From: Galaxea fascicularis
Taxonomy: Eukaryota; Cnidaria; Anthozoa; Scleractinia; Euphylliidae
DNA: 64,000 nucleotides
Assembly (NCBI GenBank): GCA_948470475.1
Contig: OX419345.1
Coordinates: 19,372,739 to 19,436,738, forward strand
Direction of reading: 5' to 3'
Shown here: positions 24,414-35,526 of the stretch, piece by piece
Numbering within the stretch: the first letter of the stretch is position 1
How the letters are laid out: each line of letters starts with the position of its first letter
Made by a program: the position numbers and the translations under genes
Notes under the pieces: generated by a model
Databases searched by the model: none
Seen by the model: the letters and a program-made list of their open reading frames with translations, nothing else
What the model was told of the DNA's origin: nothing

Positions 24414-24526
24414 AGATTTCCACACAGTTCCATACATGCATCACAGTCATACTAACCCTGTTCCAAAAGCGAATACAGTTTGAGTCACAAAATGCATGTA
24501 TAACGTATGGAGCTGTGTGGAAATCA
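24414..24526. mobile_element. Small foldback repeat (GATTTCCACACAG termini)
   Basis: GATTTCCACACAGTTCCATA on the left pairs with the complement of TATGGAGCTGTGTGGAAATC on the right; length about 113 bp. A partial relative at 25139-25232 shares GATTTCCACACAGTTTC and 'aaaacgaatagagtttgagg'. Non-coding. Confidence 0.6.
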
Positions 24527-24825
24527 TGCCCTACTTTATCACCGCCATTTTGAAACTGCACAGTTTTTGTCAAAATTAATATTTATTTAATACCCACGTC
24601 AGTAGTAAAACCCGGTTCTGAATTTTGATGGGGCAAAACAAGGATGCGATTTAGAACAGAAAGTAGCGCGATTTCTGGATAAATCGAACCATCAGTGATT
24701 TCAACATGAGTGTCATAAAAGTATTAAACCCACGATACTGGGACCGGATGGGGCAAGGACGACGTCACTGTGTAATTTGCTGTCTTATCTACACTCGTTC
24801 TAGTGATATAAAAGACCAACAACAG

Positions 24826-25088
24826 GGGCCATTCCATTTAATGTCCACCCCCCCCCCCCCCCACCTTCATGGATGAGGTCGACAAGAATTTATCCCCTAA
24901 GAAAAGAAGATCGAAGTACCGACACAAAACCCCCCTCAGAAATAAGCCAAATTTTGTACTTCCCCTTGGTAAAAATCGCAAGACCAAAGGTTGCCGACTG
25001 GCTCACTCCCGCAGAAATGACTATGTCCACCCCCCTCAGAAAATGTCATCCATAGGGGGGGGTGTGGATATTAAATGCAATGGCCCCA
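24826..25088. mobile_element. MITE with GGGGCCATTCCATTTAATG termini
   Basis: About 263 bp: left end GGGGCCATTCCATTTAATGT followed by a poly-C run, right end a poly-G run followed by ATTAAATGCAATGGCCCC. The ends are near-complements. The 75-codon forward frame inside is not a recognisable protein. It lies between the minus-strand exon and MRPL44. Confidence 0.7.
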
Positions 25089-25438
25089 ATTCTTGACTGA
25101 TTTCCAAAGATCCGTTGTTTTCGGATGATTAGTGGGGAGAAGATTTCCACACAGTTTCAGGTATCACTGTCATATTAACGCTGTTTCAAAAACGAATAGA
25201 GTTTGAGGTACAAGATGCATGTTTGCCCATCCGGATTTGTGTTCACCTCGATCGAAGGTTTACATCGATGAGTTAACACACCTGAATACACTGGGTCTTA
25301 CCCTGCAAACAGCCTTCCAGGTGTCCACCGTCTATATAAAACTGTTGTAAGCCACATTACTTGCAAGAAGGTTTTAAAATATCATCCCTGATCCGACAAT
25401 CAACCAAACCAGAAGAGTCGCTCATGGAAAATAACAAA

Positions 25439-25477
25439 ATGGCGGACGACAAAATCCCGAGAAGGACTAGAGACTAG
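25439..25477 (+). promoter_or_regulatory. Candidate upstream ORF before MRPL44
   Basis: ATG GCG GAC GAC ... TAG encodes a 12-residue peptide (MADDKIPRRTRD) that starts in the context AAAATGGCGGAC, 112 bp before the MRPL44 start codon. Whether the MRPL44 transcript includes it is not known. Confidence 0.3.
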
Positions 25478-25550
25478 CTGAATTTGGCTTAAATGGTCGC
25501 TTAAATGACAACCCAAATGAAAAATCAGCGGTGTTACCCTAGGGTCCAAC

Positions 25551-28500
25551 ATGGCGGCAGTTTGCATCCGGAAGCTTCGAGTTTGTTCGTCATTACTTCG
25601 GCAGTGCTGTTCAAGCTGGAAAGATGGTATGCACAACAACATCTACGTCCTTTCAGGTAGTATGAGATAATGATTTATGCATAAAGCAAGGCATAGTTGG
25701 TAATTATTCATATTTTTACTCCATGGATCAGATATTATTTTACAATCCATTTTACTTTAGCTTTGGAAAGAGTAATTATAGAATTGTAAGGAAAGACGAC
25801 TGGTTCGTATAGGCTATATAGGGGTAATGTGCCGTAGTACATGTGTAAGCTGCTTTTCACTGGACAAAAGGTTATGGGTAATTGCACCCAATCTTAGTGG
25901 AAAATATAAAGAAATACATGTGTGTGTGTGTGTGGGAATTCAAACTTGAACCATCTTCAATACATGCATATTATACCTTTTGGTTATGTTTATGCATCTA
26001 TCAATGTTATCCCCAGGGTGGGGTGTGGGGGAGGGGGGGGGCAGACCCTGGGGAATTGGGCATTTTCCATGAAAGGCAGAGTCAAATTCCCCACCCCCAG
26101 GCAACTACTGAATATCAATTTCCCACCCCTGGGGAAACCTTTTTCTATCAGAGTAAAATCCTTACCTTGGGGAAGACCTTCTCAGTTAGTGTCCAGAAAT
26201 TAATAACTATTTAATAATCTCCTTAGAGGAAAAAGACCCTTAAGAGAAGAAGGCAGGGACAAAACAAGAAATGTTTACATATGTACAGATTGTAATTTAA
26301 AACCAGTTTTGTTTTTGAAGGTGTACGGTACTACAGAGGAAGCAACAGAGACACCAGGAGGAGGGAAAGAAATCTAAGGGCAAAGCTTAAGAAGAGAGAA
26401 CCTGCGCAGCCAATGTGAGTGGGCACACAGTTCAGAACATTGCATAGTATGAGACCATTAACGTTCAACTCATTAGCATGTGTTAAAAGTCTCTGTAAAA
26501 TGAGATATACCATGACTGGCACAGTCTATTGTTACTCAACTGTGTTGTACAATTTTATGTACCCTGTAAGTTGGCATGTGTTTTTACATTCAGAGACAGT
26601 TCTTTTGCTGTAGAGTTGTTATCAATCATATCATGAGTTTCTAAACTTCTCTCCATCAGGCGTATACCTGTTGTATCTTCCCATGTAGATTTATACAGCT
26701 GTACTCTGTAATACAGTGTAATATTGTCAACCTTGAGCAAACAACATAATAGCCTCCAGCGTACATTTACATTGTGTACTGTAATCTGTGAAACTGACAT
26801 TTTTCTTTATTTTTCTGCAGGGTATTTGACAAAAAAGAATTTTTCCAACAAAATTATGACAGAGAGCTATTTTCATTCAAGAGCAGACTGGGTTTGAGGT
26901 TCAAAGATGAAAATACCCTTATAACCGCCTTTACACATGAGTCATACAAGAACGATAACAATACTGATGACTATGGTGACAGTGAAACTCTCCAAGCTAG
27001 TGAAAACAATGCAAAATTGTCCCTCTTAGGTTAGTAACCAGGTCATTTGTTTGGTACATGTATGCACACCAGGGCCCAGTTGTTCGAAAGCCAAGTAAAG
27101 CTAATCCAAGATTAAAAGTTAATCAAGGAGGTTATTTCTCTATCCCCAAATGTTGTTCAGTGCTGATATTCTGCAAAATTTTAGATTAGGGGAAGTCAAT
27201 CCTGAAAAACAAAGAGTAGCGGAAACCACTTTCATCCAAAAGTTAAAAACTGCAACCAGAGTTTACACTAATCCTGGATTAGGTTAATGGGCTTTCGAAC
27301 AACTGTGCCCAGAAGTATATTAAGTTTAGTTTCTATTCCCTCTCCATTATTTATTCCATCTTAACCCTTTAACCCATAAGTGTGACCATTGTGGAGAATA
27401 CACATGTTGATATTAGGGTTTAAAGGATTAAAGAGGAGTCTAGACAAGTTACAAAGGTCTTGATTGTTTGACAAATTCTCCTCATCATTACCATAGAAAA
27501 TGTATAGAGAACATTGTGGAGAATATACATGTTGATATTAGGGTTCAAAGGTTTGACCCTGTGTAGTGTATAGACACAGTGAAAGAGTTAGGTCTCCATG
27601 TGGTAAAATGCACTAATGACAATTTCATTCATTTGTCTCTACTTCTTGTAAACTTAATTCAATAGACCATTTCCGAATTACCTCAGGCCTTTCATATTCA
27701 AATCATTTTTCATTCACACACAAATTAAACTCATTTTCATGTGAATGAATTTAATGATTTGCATATGAAAGGATGAGCACTAAGACTCGCTTTGAAAAAG
27801 AGGCCTGAGGAAATTCGGAAAATGGCCTATTAATTTTGTCCCTTGCTTGGAGATGAAACCCTTTACTGCCATGTACCAGGTGGATGCTATACAAGTTAGG
27901 CTTACTGGTGCAATTAGTTACATTGAATACAATGAAGAGTCCTGAAGGAATTATGGGGCATGGAACTTCAAGAAAGAATTTTCTGGGTTATTGTTGTCTC
28001 ACATAAAATCTTCAGCCTGAATGATGCCTTTTGGCACGAGAGAAGTTTAAACTAACCCCTGAACTTGGCATCTTCAAATAGGTTTCTGCATTTCTAAATC
28101 ACATCAATATTGTCATTAATTCTTCGTTATTTAATCTTATAACCTTTGTTAATGTTCATTTCCAGGATTAACAGCTACTTCCCTTTACATTGTTGATCAT
28201 CTCTGTACCACATACCCTTCCCTACCCCGCTTAGGAGTGAGGTGAGTTCGAGAGTTGTTTCACTTAAGACTCTTAGCGGTAGTAAGTACTATAGTTACAA
28301 AACATGTGGTAGACTACTAGAATCACTTTCTAAATAGTCTAGACTGCCAGCCATCAACTGCAAGACCAGACTGGATTGATGAGACAAAAATGAGATTTGG
28401 GAGAAGGGACCTCTATCCACCCACTCTTGGCTCAATTGCATCATTGTTCAGATTGTTTGCACACTCATTTGACTATTCATAAGAGGAGGTCAGCCTTATG

Positions 28501-30659
28501 GAGTGCACACGACATTGGTGTCATTGACATTATTTTCTTTTGTGTACTTTACAGGTGTTTTCAGGATTTTCTTTTGGGAAGAAGTAACATTGTTAAATTA
28601 TCAAACCAAATTTCATTACCAGACATGATTAGACTTGAGGTAATCACATGATTATTACTCAATAATACTGTAGCTACTACTTGAGTTATTACTGGTAAAG
28701 GTACAAAAACTGTACCCATCCAGGATGGGTGTATGAAGTTATGAGGTGTGGCCATCTGCATGAAAGCCACTGGGCGTCTCTTTGCTGTGGTACAGGTTGT
28801 TGTGCTGTATATCTTCACATTCAAGTCTGTGGATGAAATTTTTAACTGTGAAGCTATTGAGCCAACAAACAGCACCAAATTGTACATAAATTAGAACTGC
28901 AGTTTGTATGATGTGGTGCTGTTTGTTAAACTATATAAGATGGCTTCAATTCTGCACTCTGAATAGAGTGTGCCTAGTTTGTGCCTTTCTAATAAGTTGG
29001 ATTGTTTTCTTTCAAAGCATGACCTTGATGATCTGCATAAAGAAAAGCATCTTGATTACAGGAGAGAAGATATCATTTGTGACACTTTCTTTGCACTTGT
29101 GGGAGCAATTTATCTTGATCAGGTAAACTTAATTTTTTGTGATACTCAGAAAAAGAATATTGTTCCTAATATTATCGAATAACATGTCAAATAGTTCAAA
29201 TTGTTCAAATAGTTTTCTTTCCATGTGATAGAAAACTCGTTCTCATGAGAGAGTTTCTACCATTTTTTCGCTTTAAAGAAGTTCAACTCAGCTCCAATTT
29301 TTTTCCTCCAAAGTTAATTTGTTTTCTGTAAAGTTTTATATTTTGTGTTGTATCAGGCCTTCATTTTAAACTAAGTATGCTAAATAAGATGCTCTTGTTT
29401 CATTTATGTAATATTGACTGTCTTGAAACACATTGTTAGGGATCTTCTGAAGCAAGAAGATTTGTTGAAGACTTTGTCATCACTCAGCTTCAAGGTGAAG
29501 AACTTTACAAACTTCTTCACTTTGATTGTCCTGAAAAAGTCCTTGGGAATATCTTTGCAGTTCAAGGGAAAGAAAAGCCAGTTGCAAGGTGACATGTTAC
29601 ATTTTGCCTGTTTATTTGTTCGTTTCCTTCCAAACAGGTTGTTATTTGGTCTCAGTCTCTCTTGACTGGAGTTGAGTGTCTATGATGTAGAAGGTTAGCT
29701 TTTGTATTTCTTTGAATGAATGGAGTTGTGATTTGCATTACTCGATATTTCTCAGGAGAATCAATTTGAGACCATCGACTTACTTACGCCTGGCACCATA
29801 CTATTTTCCACAGCCAGGACATGCATGTACTGCACATAAATTTGCTATAACCATAGTAATGGGCTTTTTCCATTGTTGTTGTTGTCCTAATAGAGTGATC
29901 CAAGAAAGTGGTGTGAACTCTCCAGTGCCAGTGTATGTGGTTGGAGTTTTCTCTGGAGATCAGATGATTGCTGAAGGTACAAAACAGATAATAATATGTC
30001 CAGTCTCAACAGATAACAAAGAATATAATAATTGTGATATCTGAGGAAGTGTTTTGTAGAAATTACCTCAGACATCTCTCTACTCCAGAACATTAGGGCT
30101 GGGTCTTGAAACTTGCACATTCACGTTTAAGCATTGTGAGGGAATTGAGTTTCAAACTTGTTAACCTTGTTTTTTATTTGCTTTTAGCTTCAAGTTACAA
30201 TATGATCAGAGCCAAAAATGAGGCAAGTTTAAAGAGACGATTCATCCATTCATCCTTCCTATCCCATCCTACCCCGTCCTGTCCCATAAAATACATAATG
30301 TAAACTTGACAAAGTAACCCTGTGTACATAAAGTTTTTCTATCCATCCATCCATTTATGCTGTCATCTCATTTATTATTAAATAATAAATGAGATGACAG
30401 CATAAATATTTATTGCATCTATGTAAGACCTCTTTGCTTTATCGTGCTTTTAACTTTCTCCTTTAAAGTTATCCTTCGTTCTTGCCATGAACTGCCTTTT
30501 TTGCAGTATGGATGTTGTATTACACAGTACTTGACACTGATATAGCTTTTCACTGCATTCCAGGCTTTGAAAGCTGCACTGATGAAGCACTGCCAAGAGG
30601 GAATGCTCTTACCCTTCCCAAATGAACGTAAAAAAGCTGATGTTAGTCCAATAATCTGA
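25551..30659 (+). CDS. MRPL44: Mitochondrial large-subunit ribosomal protein mL44
   Basis: mL44 belongs to the 39S subunit of the mitochondrial ribosome and derives from an RNase III fold fused to a double-stranded-RNA-binding domain. Ten exons join in phase to 345 residues (human 332): 25551-25656, 26321-26414, 26821-27029, 28166-28241, 28555-28639, 29018-29122, 29440-29588, 29894-29976, 30188-30222, 30564-30659. The N-terminus is rich in Arg/Lys/Ser (likely mitochondrial presequence plus basic linker). Recognisable blocks: LRFKDENTLITAFTHESY (exon 3), REDIICDTFFALVGAIYLDQ (exon 6), ARRFVEDFVITQLQGEELYK (exon 7) and the dsRBD-like VYVVGVFSGDQMIAE to AKNEALKAAL (exons 8-10). The usual RNase III acidic signature is replaced by KLSLLGLTAT, so it is not expected to cleave RNA. 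The start sits in CAACATGGCGGC. Intron 9 uses a GC donor. Confidence 0.92.
27072..27310. mobile_element. MITE family A, copy 2
   Basis: Clearly the same element as 32-265, in the same orientation: GGGCCCAGTTGTTCGAAAGC at the left, GCTTTCGAACAACTGTGCCC at the right, and similar inner sequence ('ttatttctctat', 'aagtcaatcctgaaaaaca'). It lies in MRPL44 intron 3. Confidence 0.75.
27660..27834. mobile_element. Foldback MITE (AATAGACCATTTCCGAA termini), copy 1
   Basis: About 175 bp; AATAGACCATTTCCGAATTA at the left pairs with the complement of AATTCGGAAAATGGCCTATT at the right, and inner 'cctcaggcctttcatat' with 'gaggcctgagg'. Related copy at 55515-55694, which shares GGCCATTTCC ends and 'gactcgctttgaaa'. 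In MRPL44 intron 3. Confidence 0.75.
30223..30224 (+). promoter_or_regulatory. GC 5' splice site of MRPL44 intron 9
   Basis: The exon ends ...AAAAATGAG and the intron begins GCAAGT, matching the AG|GCAAGT consensus of GC-AG introns; the 3' end is CATTCCAG at 30563. No nearby GT keeps the conserved reading frame (NE|ALKAAL). Confidence 0.85.
30354..30406. repeat. 53-bp palindrome in MRPL44 intron 9
   Basis: Two perfectly complementary 26-bp arms (TTTATGCTGTCATCTCATTT... and its complement) around a single base. It lies in the GC-AG intron, about 160 bp before the last exon, next to a short run of CATC repeats. Confidence 0.9.
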
Positions 30660-30667
30660 AGAAATGA

Positions 30668-30673
30668 AATAAA
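30668..30673 (+). terminator. Polyadenylation signal of MRPL44
   Basis: AATAAA begins 9 bp after the MRPL44 stop codon, which would give a very short 3' UTR. Confidence 0.55.
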
Positions 30674-31749
30674 GAGAAATATTGATTTCACTGTCTCAAA
30701 ATGGCTTCTATATGAATAGCAATACAACGCATCTCATCTATGTCCACCACCGAATACGCGTCAGAGCAGCCTTAAGCGATGACTCGCAGACACGAGTGCA
30801 CGCATTTGTAGGGTAGGCCATTGGGTTGACCAGTCTCAAAACCGAATGCGTGTCGTCTCGATTGCTACAGTACAGAAAGCAAAAACTAATGTTTGGTGTT
30901 CTCAACTGAGTTGATGGTACCAGCAATTGGTCATCATATATTAAAGCCAAATTAAGGAAATAATGGAGATGATGCACCTTAATTTTGCGATATGAGAGTG
31001 TTGTGTTTGGCACAATCCCGCACTTGTGCTAAGTTTTATGCAGTGAAACGAGAGAGTTTTTTACTGATTCTTAGTAGAGAGGCAACTTTTACAACGGTGG
31101 CATTTGACTACAGCTGTCAAGATTTTTTTGTTTTGTTTCAATTTCAGTTTAAATGTTGCATTTCAAAGAGCCCGGTTTTGCGCAAACTACTTATCGTATC
31201 GTGATGATTTTAAGGGGAAAATTAAAGCTTCCTGTTTGGGGACGGGTGATGAGATTGTGTTTTGGTTCCTTGTCATCTTACATCACCTTTTTGGTAGACC
31301 TTTATTCATCAGGTCTAAATAACCTATATCAAGGAATCCTTGAGAAACTAGCCATTGTTGCTGAAAGAAGAACGCAATTAAGTCGTCCTTGTGATGAGTT
31401 GGTGGCTTTTTGAAGCGAGGATAGAGTGAAAAGAAAGAGATTTCCGTCGGCAAGTATAACCGTTCTCGCCCTCCTCGGTGAGCTCTTCCCTTCTGTTTTT
31501 GCCGGCATGTGCTTAGAAGCATCTTCCACAATAAGGGCCAGACGCGCATTTTGACTTCAACCGGTATATCGTTTCATGTGAGAGGCTATTTAAAGGTACC
31601 CGCCAGTGTTCAAACAGGCAGGTTTGACAATTTTCATGCGCCGTTGAATTTCCAATTGTTTCATAACATGTAGTTCTTCCCACTGAAGAACTTAAAAACT
31701 TCCGCCTGTCGCTAAAGCATCAGCAACCCAACCCATTTTTTAGAGGGAA
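30674..31749. other. Intergenic region between MRPL44 and the coiled-coil gene
   Basis: I see no gene, RNA or clear repeat. Short ORFs on both strands have no recognisable content. The promoter of the gene starting at 31750 should lie in its right part. Confidence 0.5.
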
Positions 31750-34672
31750 ATGAAATATTTTCAGCTCTTGATAGTCTTAGATGTTGTGTGGTTACTGCTG
31801 ACGTCTGCCAAACAATCAGACGAGAAAGGCGCAAGTAAAAAGCAAATTGTTATGGTTCATCCGAAGCCACATCAGTCGGGTAAGTGCGAATAATTCTTTT
31901 TCACCAGGGTCAAATTGGAGCCTCTTCAATTAGATGCTTGTATTACAGTAAACCGAAGAAAGCCAGTTTTGAATAACTTTACCTATTTTGTGGCTTTTTG
32001 GTTAAAAGAACCAGATCTAGACCCGTGTATAATCTGTGCTGCTGAGTACATTACAATTACTTTTATTGGCACAACAATAACAATCCCATTTTGTCAATTA
32101 ATCCAAACGTTTTTATAGTAAAAGTAAACCAGCTCAACTTGGTTAACTAGCATATTTTGACCACTTTGTTAAAGCAAAAAGCTGTCCTAAAATCAGTTCT
32201 CTTTCGCGTTTATCATGACTCTTGGTAAACAAAATCCGTTTGGCGTTTAAATAATTGAATGGAGATGTAACCTACCTGGCACGGTCTAAACACTGAAAAT
32301 AAGGGCAACCTGCTTAGATTCATTGTTTTGTCAACAGCTATCGTTCTCTACGGAAACGAGGGAAGCGGCCAAGGCGGAGCAGAGAGGGAAACGGTAAGCA
32401 AAAAGTAACATGAGAATCGCATCCCGTTGTATATCCCATATGAATTCTTTTCGTCGCTTTTATGAAATAAACGGCATTCCATGTTTTTTCTTTGTATACA
32501 GAGCGGTTTTTCCATAAGTGAAGTCTAGCATTGAAAAAAGCGTTTTAATTTACCCTTAACTTTTTTTAAGGCGGTCAGCTAGAATTCTGAAATTGAATGA
32601 GGTATGGATATCAAAACGCGACCTTTTACTGCTTCTTAGAAGAATTATTGAAATTTTCTTCCGCTTATAAAAGATGAAATTGTTTAAAATGGTTCTTAGC
32701 TTTCTGCGCCTATAAAATTCCATGACATTGCAACCAGGAAAGCTCGCGTTGGTACACTGAAGTAGATTGTCGATCACCATATGTCCGATAACGATTTCAA
32801 TTTTTGAGATTTTGACTCTGTAATTCGCCTTTATAAAGGCAAAGAGAATTACAAATGTTGCTCGAACCCTGACGTAATGCCGTGGGAGTCAGTTTGGCAA
32901 AATATTATTTTTAAAGTACAAAGCAATTACCTCCCTCTTTTAGGAGTGGCAAATGGTACCTCTAAAATCTTGGATCACATAAATTTCAAAATCTCGACAG
33001 ACTGGGTCTCGAAATCTCGTTTATAGTGCAATTTATACCCGTCTCGAATTGCCGCATGTTTGGTCTCAGTCTTGGATTTTCAAACAAGGGTCTCAGCGTC
33101 TCGGCGTCTCGCGAGTCTCGGATTTTACCATTCGCCACCCCTTCCTTTATATTTTATAATTTTGGAAATACGACATATTTTTCAAAGGAAACTCGACGAC
33201 ACGCAAGCATTTCTCCTCTTTTATTCAGCTCAACGCGCTTGCCACCAACGTGGAAACAGTAACAAACCTGGTAAAAGCTCAGTCAGAAATCATTGAGAAT
33301 CTCAGCCATCAAGTCTCTAGCGCCACCAAGGGCACTGGGAACAAGCAGAAATTCCAACAGGTGTTTGACGAGATTGCAAACCACGCAAGTTTGATAAAAA
33401 ACGTGACGAAACGGCTGAACGTGACAGTTAAACACGTTAATGAACTGGCTGGGGTATGGTCTGCATCGACGGTAAGGATAAACAAAGAGCTTAAGGACCT
33501 TGAAAAAGAAAGGGAAGAGAATGAGGACGAGATAGAAGACCTCGAGCAAAAACTTATGGAAAAAATTGAAAAGTTGCAGGAGGAAGTGAAAACATTAAGA
33601 GTGTCGCTGAACTATGCTCATGCAGAAAGTGCGTCAAACAGGGAAGGTAAATTGAATTTCTTTTCGCTGTGGGGTGGGAGCAGCGAGGGATATTTGAGGT
33701 AAAAACCTGGCTTCAAACGAAAGAGTATCGATAGGTGGTTTGCAGCCAATCTCTTGAGACACAAATGTATAAATGCTGGTGGACGAACAAGACGAGTTAA
33801 TGAGAGATCTATTGTTTACCGTCCACCAGCATGGCGGCGATGACGTAACGTGAAAACCACCTATAGGTATCGTCTCAGGAAGTTGGTTGGGACAATTTGT
33901 AGCAAACAAAACGGGAACATATGAACCCAAAATTGACCAGCTCCCAACGTCAGTGGCCTCACAGTTCAGTTGGTAGAGCATAGCACCGGAATCGCGAGGT
34001 CACAGGTTCGAGCCCCGTTGAAATCCTGAATTTTTTTTTTGGCTTCTTTACGCAATTGTAAAAATTGCGATCACAACTGCGACGATCATTCTTCATTTAA
34101 AATCTCCTTAGGAATCAAAAGAACATTAAATAATCATTTCATAGTTTTAAGACTGTCAGTCCCATCAAACTAACAAGCCTCTGAATCTCGCTTTTTTGGC
34201 CTTATGCAACTGGTTTACGTCAGGTGTTGAAAATTCACCACGAAGCCTCGTTTGCACTATTTTTTGTTTTTTCACCTTATGGGCTTACATGCTGCTCGCA
34301 CGTGGGTATTCTTTACAACTGTGCTGCTTTGGGATTTAATTCATGTTAAAATTTACAAGTTTGAAATTTGAATACGAGGCTTGGCAGTGGTGAAATTAGC
34401 TAGTTTGACGTAAAGACGCATAAGAGCTATTGTTTGTTTGTCTTTATACAGAATGGCCCAATGGTAGGTACTGCATCTTAGCAAATGGCAGATGCCCCAA
34501 GGATTTCAAGCGTCACCATGGTCACCTGAAGTCGCTTTACCTCTATTCCTCCAGCTCACAGTTTGTAAACGATTCTAAATTTGGAAGCAGTTCCATAGGT
34601 TGCTATGGTAACTATTGTGGAGAATACGGCAATTTTATTGGCGCCCTCACTTTGGTCACGTGTTGCAAGTAG
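31750..34672 (+). CDS. Secreted coiled-coil protein with six-cysteine ApeC-like C-terminus
   Basis: Four exons (31750-31879, 32338-32393, 33229-33646, 34452-34672) join in phase to 274 residues. Residues 1-20 are a signal peptide (MKYFQLLIVLDVVWLLLTSA). Residues about 44-62 are a Gly-rich linker. Exon 3 (about 63-201) is charged and helical, with heptad-like runs (KELKDLEKEREENEDEIEDL) and N-glycosylation motifs NVT. Exon 4 (about 202-274) starts WPNGRYCILANGRCPKDF and ends TLVTCCK; it holds all six cysteines of the mature protein. The WP.G.Y.....CP start resembles ApeC/apextrin-type modules common in cnidarians, but it is shorter than the usual ApeC domain, so that label is tentative. The layout (signal, coiled stalk, Cys-rich head) is that of oligomeric recognition proteins; the ligand is unknown. 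AATAAA at 34820-34825 is a likely poly(A) signal. Confidence 0.8.
33725..33873. mobile_element. Foldback MITE (GAGTATCGATAGGTGGTTT termini)
   Basis: About 149 bp; left GAGTATCGATAGGTGGTTT pairs with the complement of AACCACCTATAGGTATCGTC, and inner ATGCTGGTGGAC pairs with GTCCACCAGCAT. It lies in intron 3 of the secreted coiled-coil gene, directly next to the tRNA-containing repeat. Confidence 0.7.
33893..34101 (+). repeat. tRNA-containing SINE-like element, copy 2
   Basis: Contains box A (CAGTTCAGTTGGTAGAGC) and an intact box B (GGTTCGAGCCCC), about 33951-34020, followed by 'gaaatcctgaa' and an arm (GATCACAACTGCGACGATCA). Upstream 'gggaacatatgaacccaaaattgac' matches the minus strand of copy 1 at 17690-17992. 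This copy lacks the second inverted arm. Confidence 0.7.
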
Positions 34673-34819
34673 ACTGGTCTGCAGTAGAATGCTAACGACA
34701 AAATACTTGATTTCCAAATGTTTCCAGCATTTAAAAGCGGAAAACAGAACGCATAAACTTTTGTTATAGAGGTGATTTTTGTATCATTATCCATTTACTG
34801 TTTAGCTGAATATTACGTC

Positions 34820-34825
34820 AATAAA
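34820..34825 (+). terminator. Polyadenylation signal of the coiled-coil gene
   Basis: AATAAA 148 bp after the stop codon; the first such hexamer downstream. Confidence 0.55.
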
Positions 34826-35526
34826 TCACTAAACTGAAGGTAATATCTTGCAAATTTGCTGGCGCCTTTCACGTTTCCAATGTCATTTCAAGCTAACTTA
34901 CCACAGACTTAGTAGCTTTACAGAGCTGCTCGGTTGAAAAGCTTCCAAAAAAGTGCAGGGGTCTCCACCTTCAGATCAGTAATTTTCTTCAAATTTGGAT
35001 TTTTGGGGAGTAATAAATAAATCGAAATGTGATCTCTAATGTAAAAATATATATATTGAAAAAGACAAAATATTACGTTTTGGCCGGAAGTAAAAATTAC
35101 CCTTTTTATTGACATTCTAAGCGCTGTTTTCAGTTTATTTCGCTTCAAGGAAACACTTTGAAGAACTAAAACTCAAAGGGAATTTGTTCCCGCCCTCAGA
35201 TTTTGACAGTGGCTAAATTAACATATAAACAACAACAACAAAAATTTTAAATGCGGAGCAAATTAAATTAACGAAAGAGAAAATTAGCTTTGACTTGTAG
35301 ATTCAAAGAGGTGATTTGGACACTCGCATTTAGAGGTCGTAAAATCGAAAAAAGCGTCCCAAACTTTGCGGGATTACCACTGTATTGAGGTGGTTAAAGC
35401 AAGTATCCGTTTTAAAAAAAAAAGTTTCAACACGGTTTCTTCACCGCCCCTTCCCCCGCTTCGCCTTGTGGCCAAATAAATTATTTCCAAGCGCCTGCGT
35501 ACGTCTCATCAAGCCATCTGTTTCTA
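34826..35526. other. Convergent intergenic region / sulfotransferase 3' UTR
   Basis: No gene seen. The minus-strand sulfotransferase 3' UTR should run leftwards from 35526; TTTATT on the plus strand at about 35104 (AATAAA on the minus strand) is a candidate signal. Confidence 0.45.

Noticed and set aside
24869..25096. Forward 75-codon ORF with basic start
   Set aside because: It lies inside a MITE with complementary ends and runs through homopolymer stretches.
25400..25642. Minus-strand 80-codon ORF opposite the MRPL44 first exon
   Set aside because: Antisense to a conserved coding exon; could be the unseen first exon of the 23842-24310 gene but nothing supports that.
33951..34020. Functional tRNA gene
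   Set aside because: Promoter boxes are good, but I could not build paired acceptor and anticodon stems, and the segment is embedded in a repeated element with another copy at 17803-17866.
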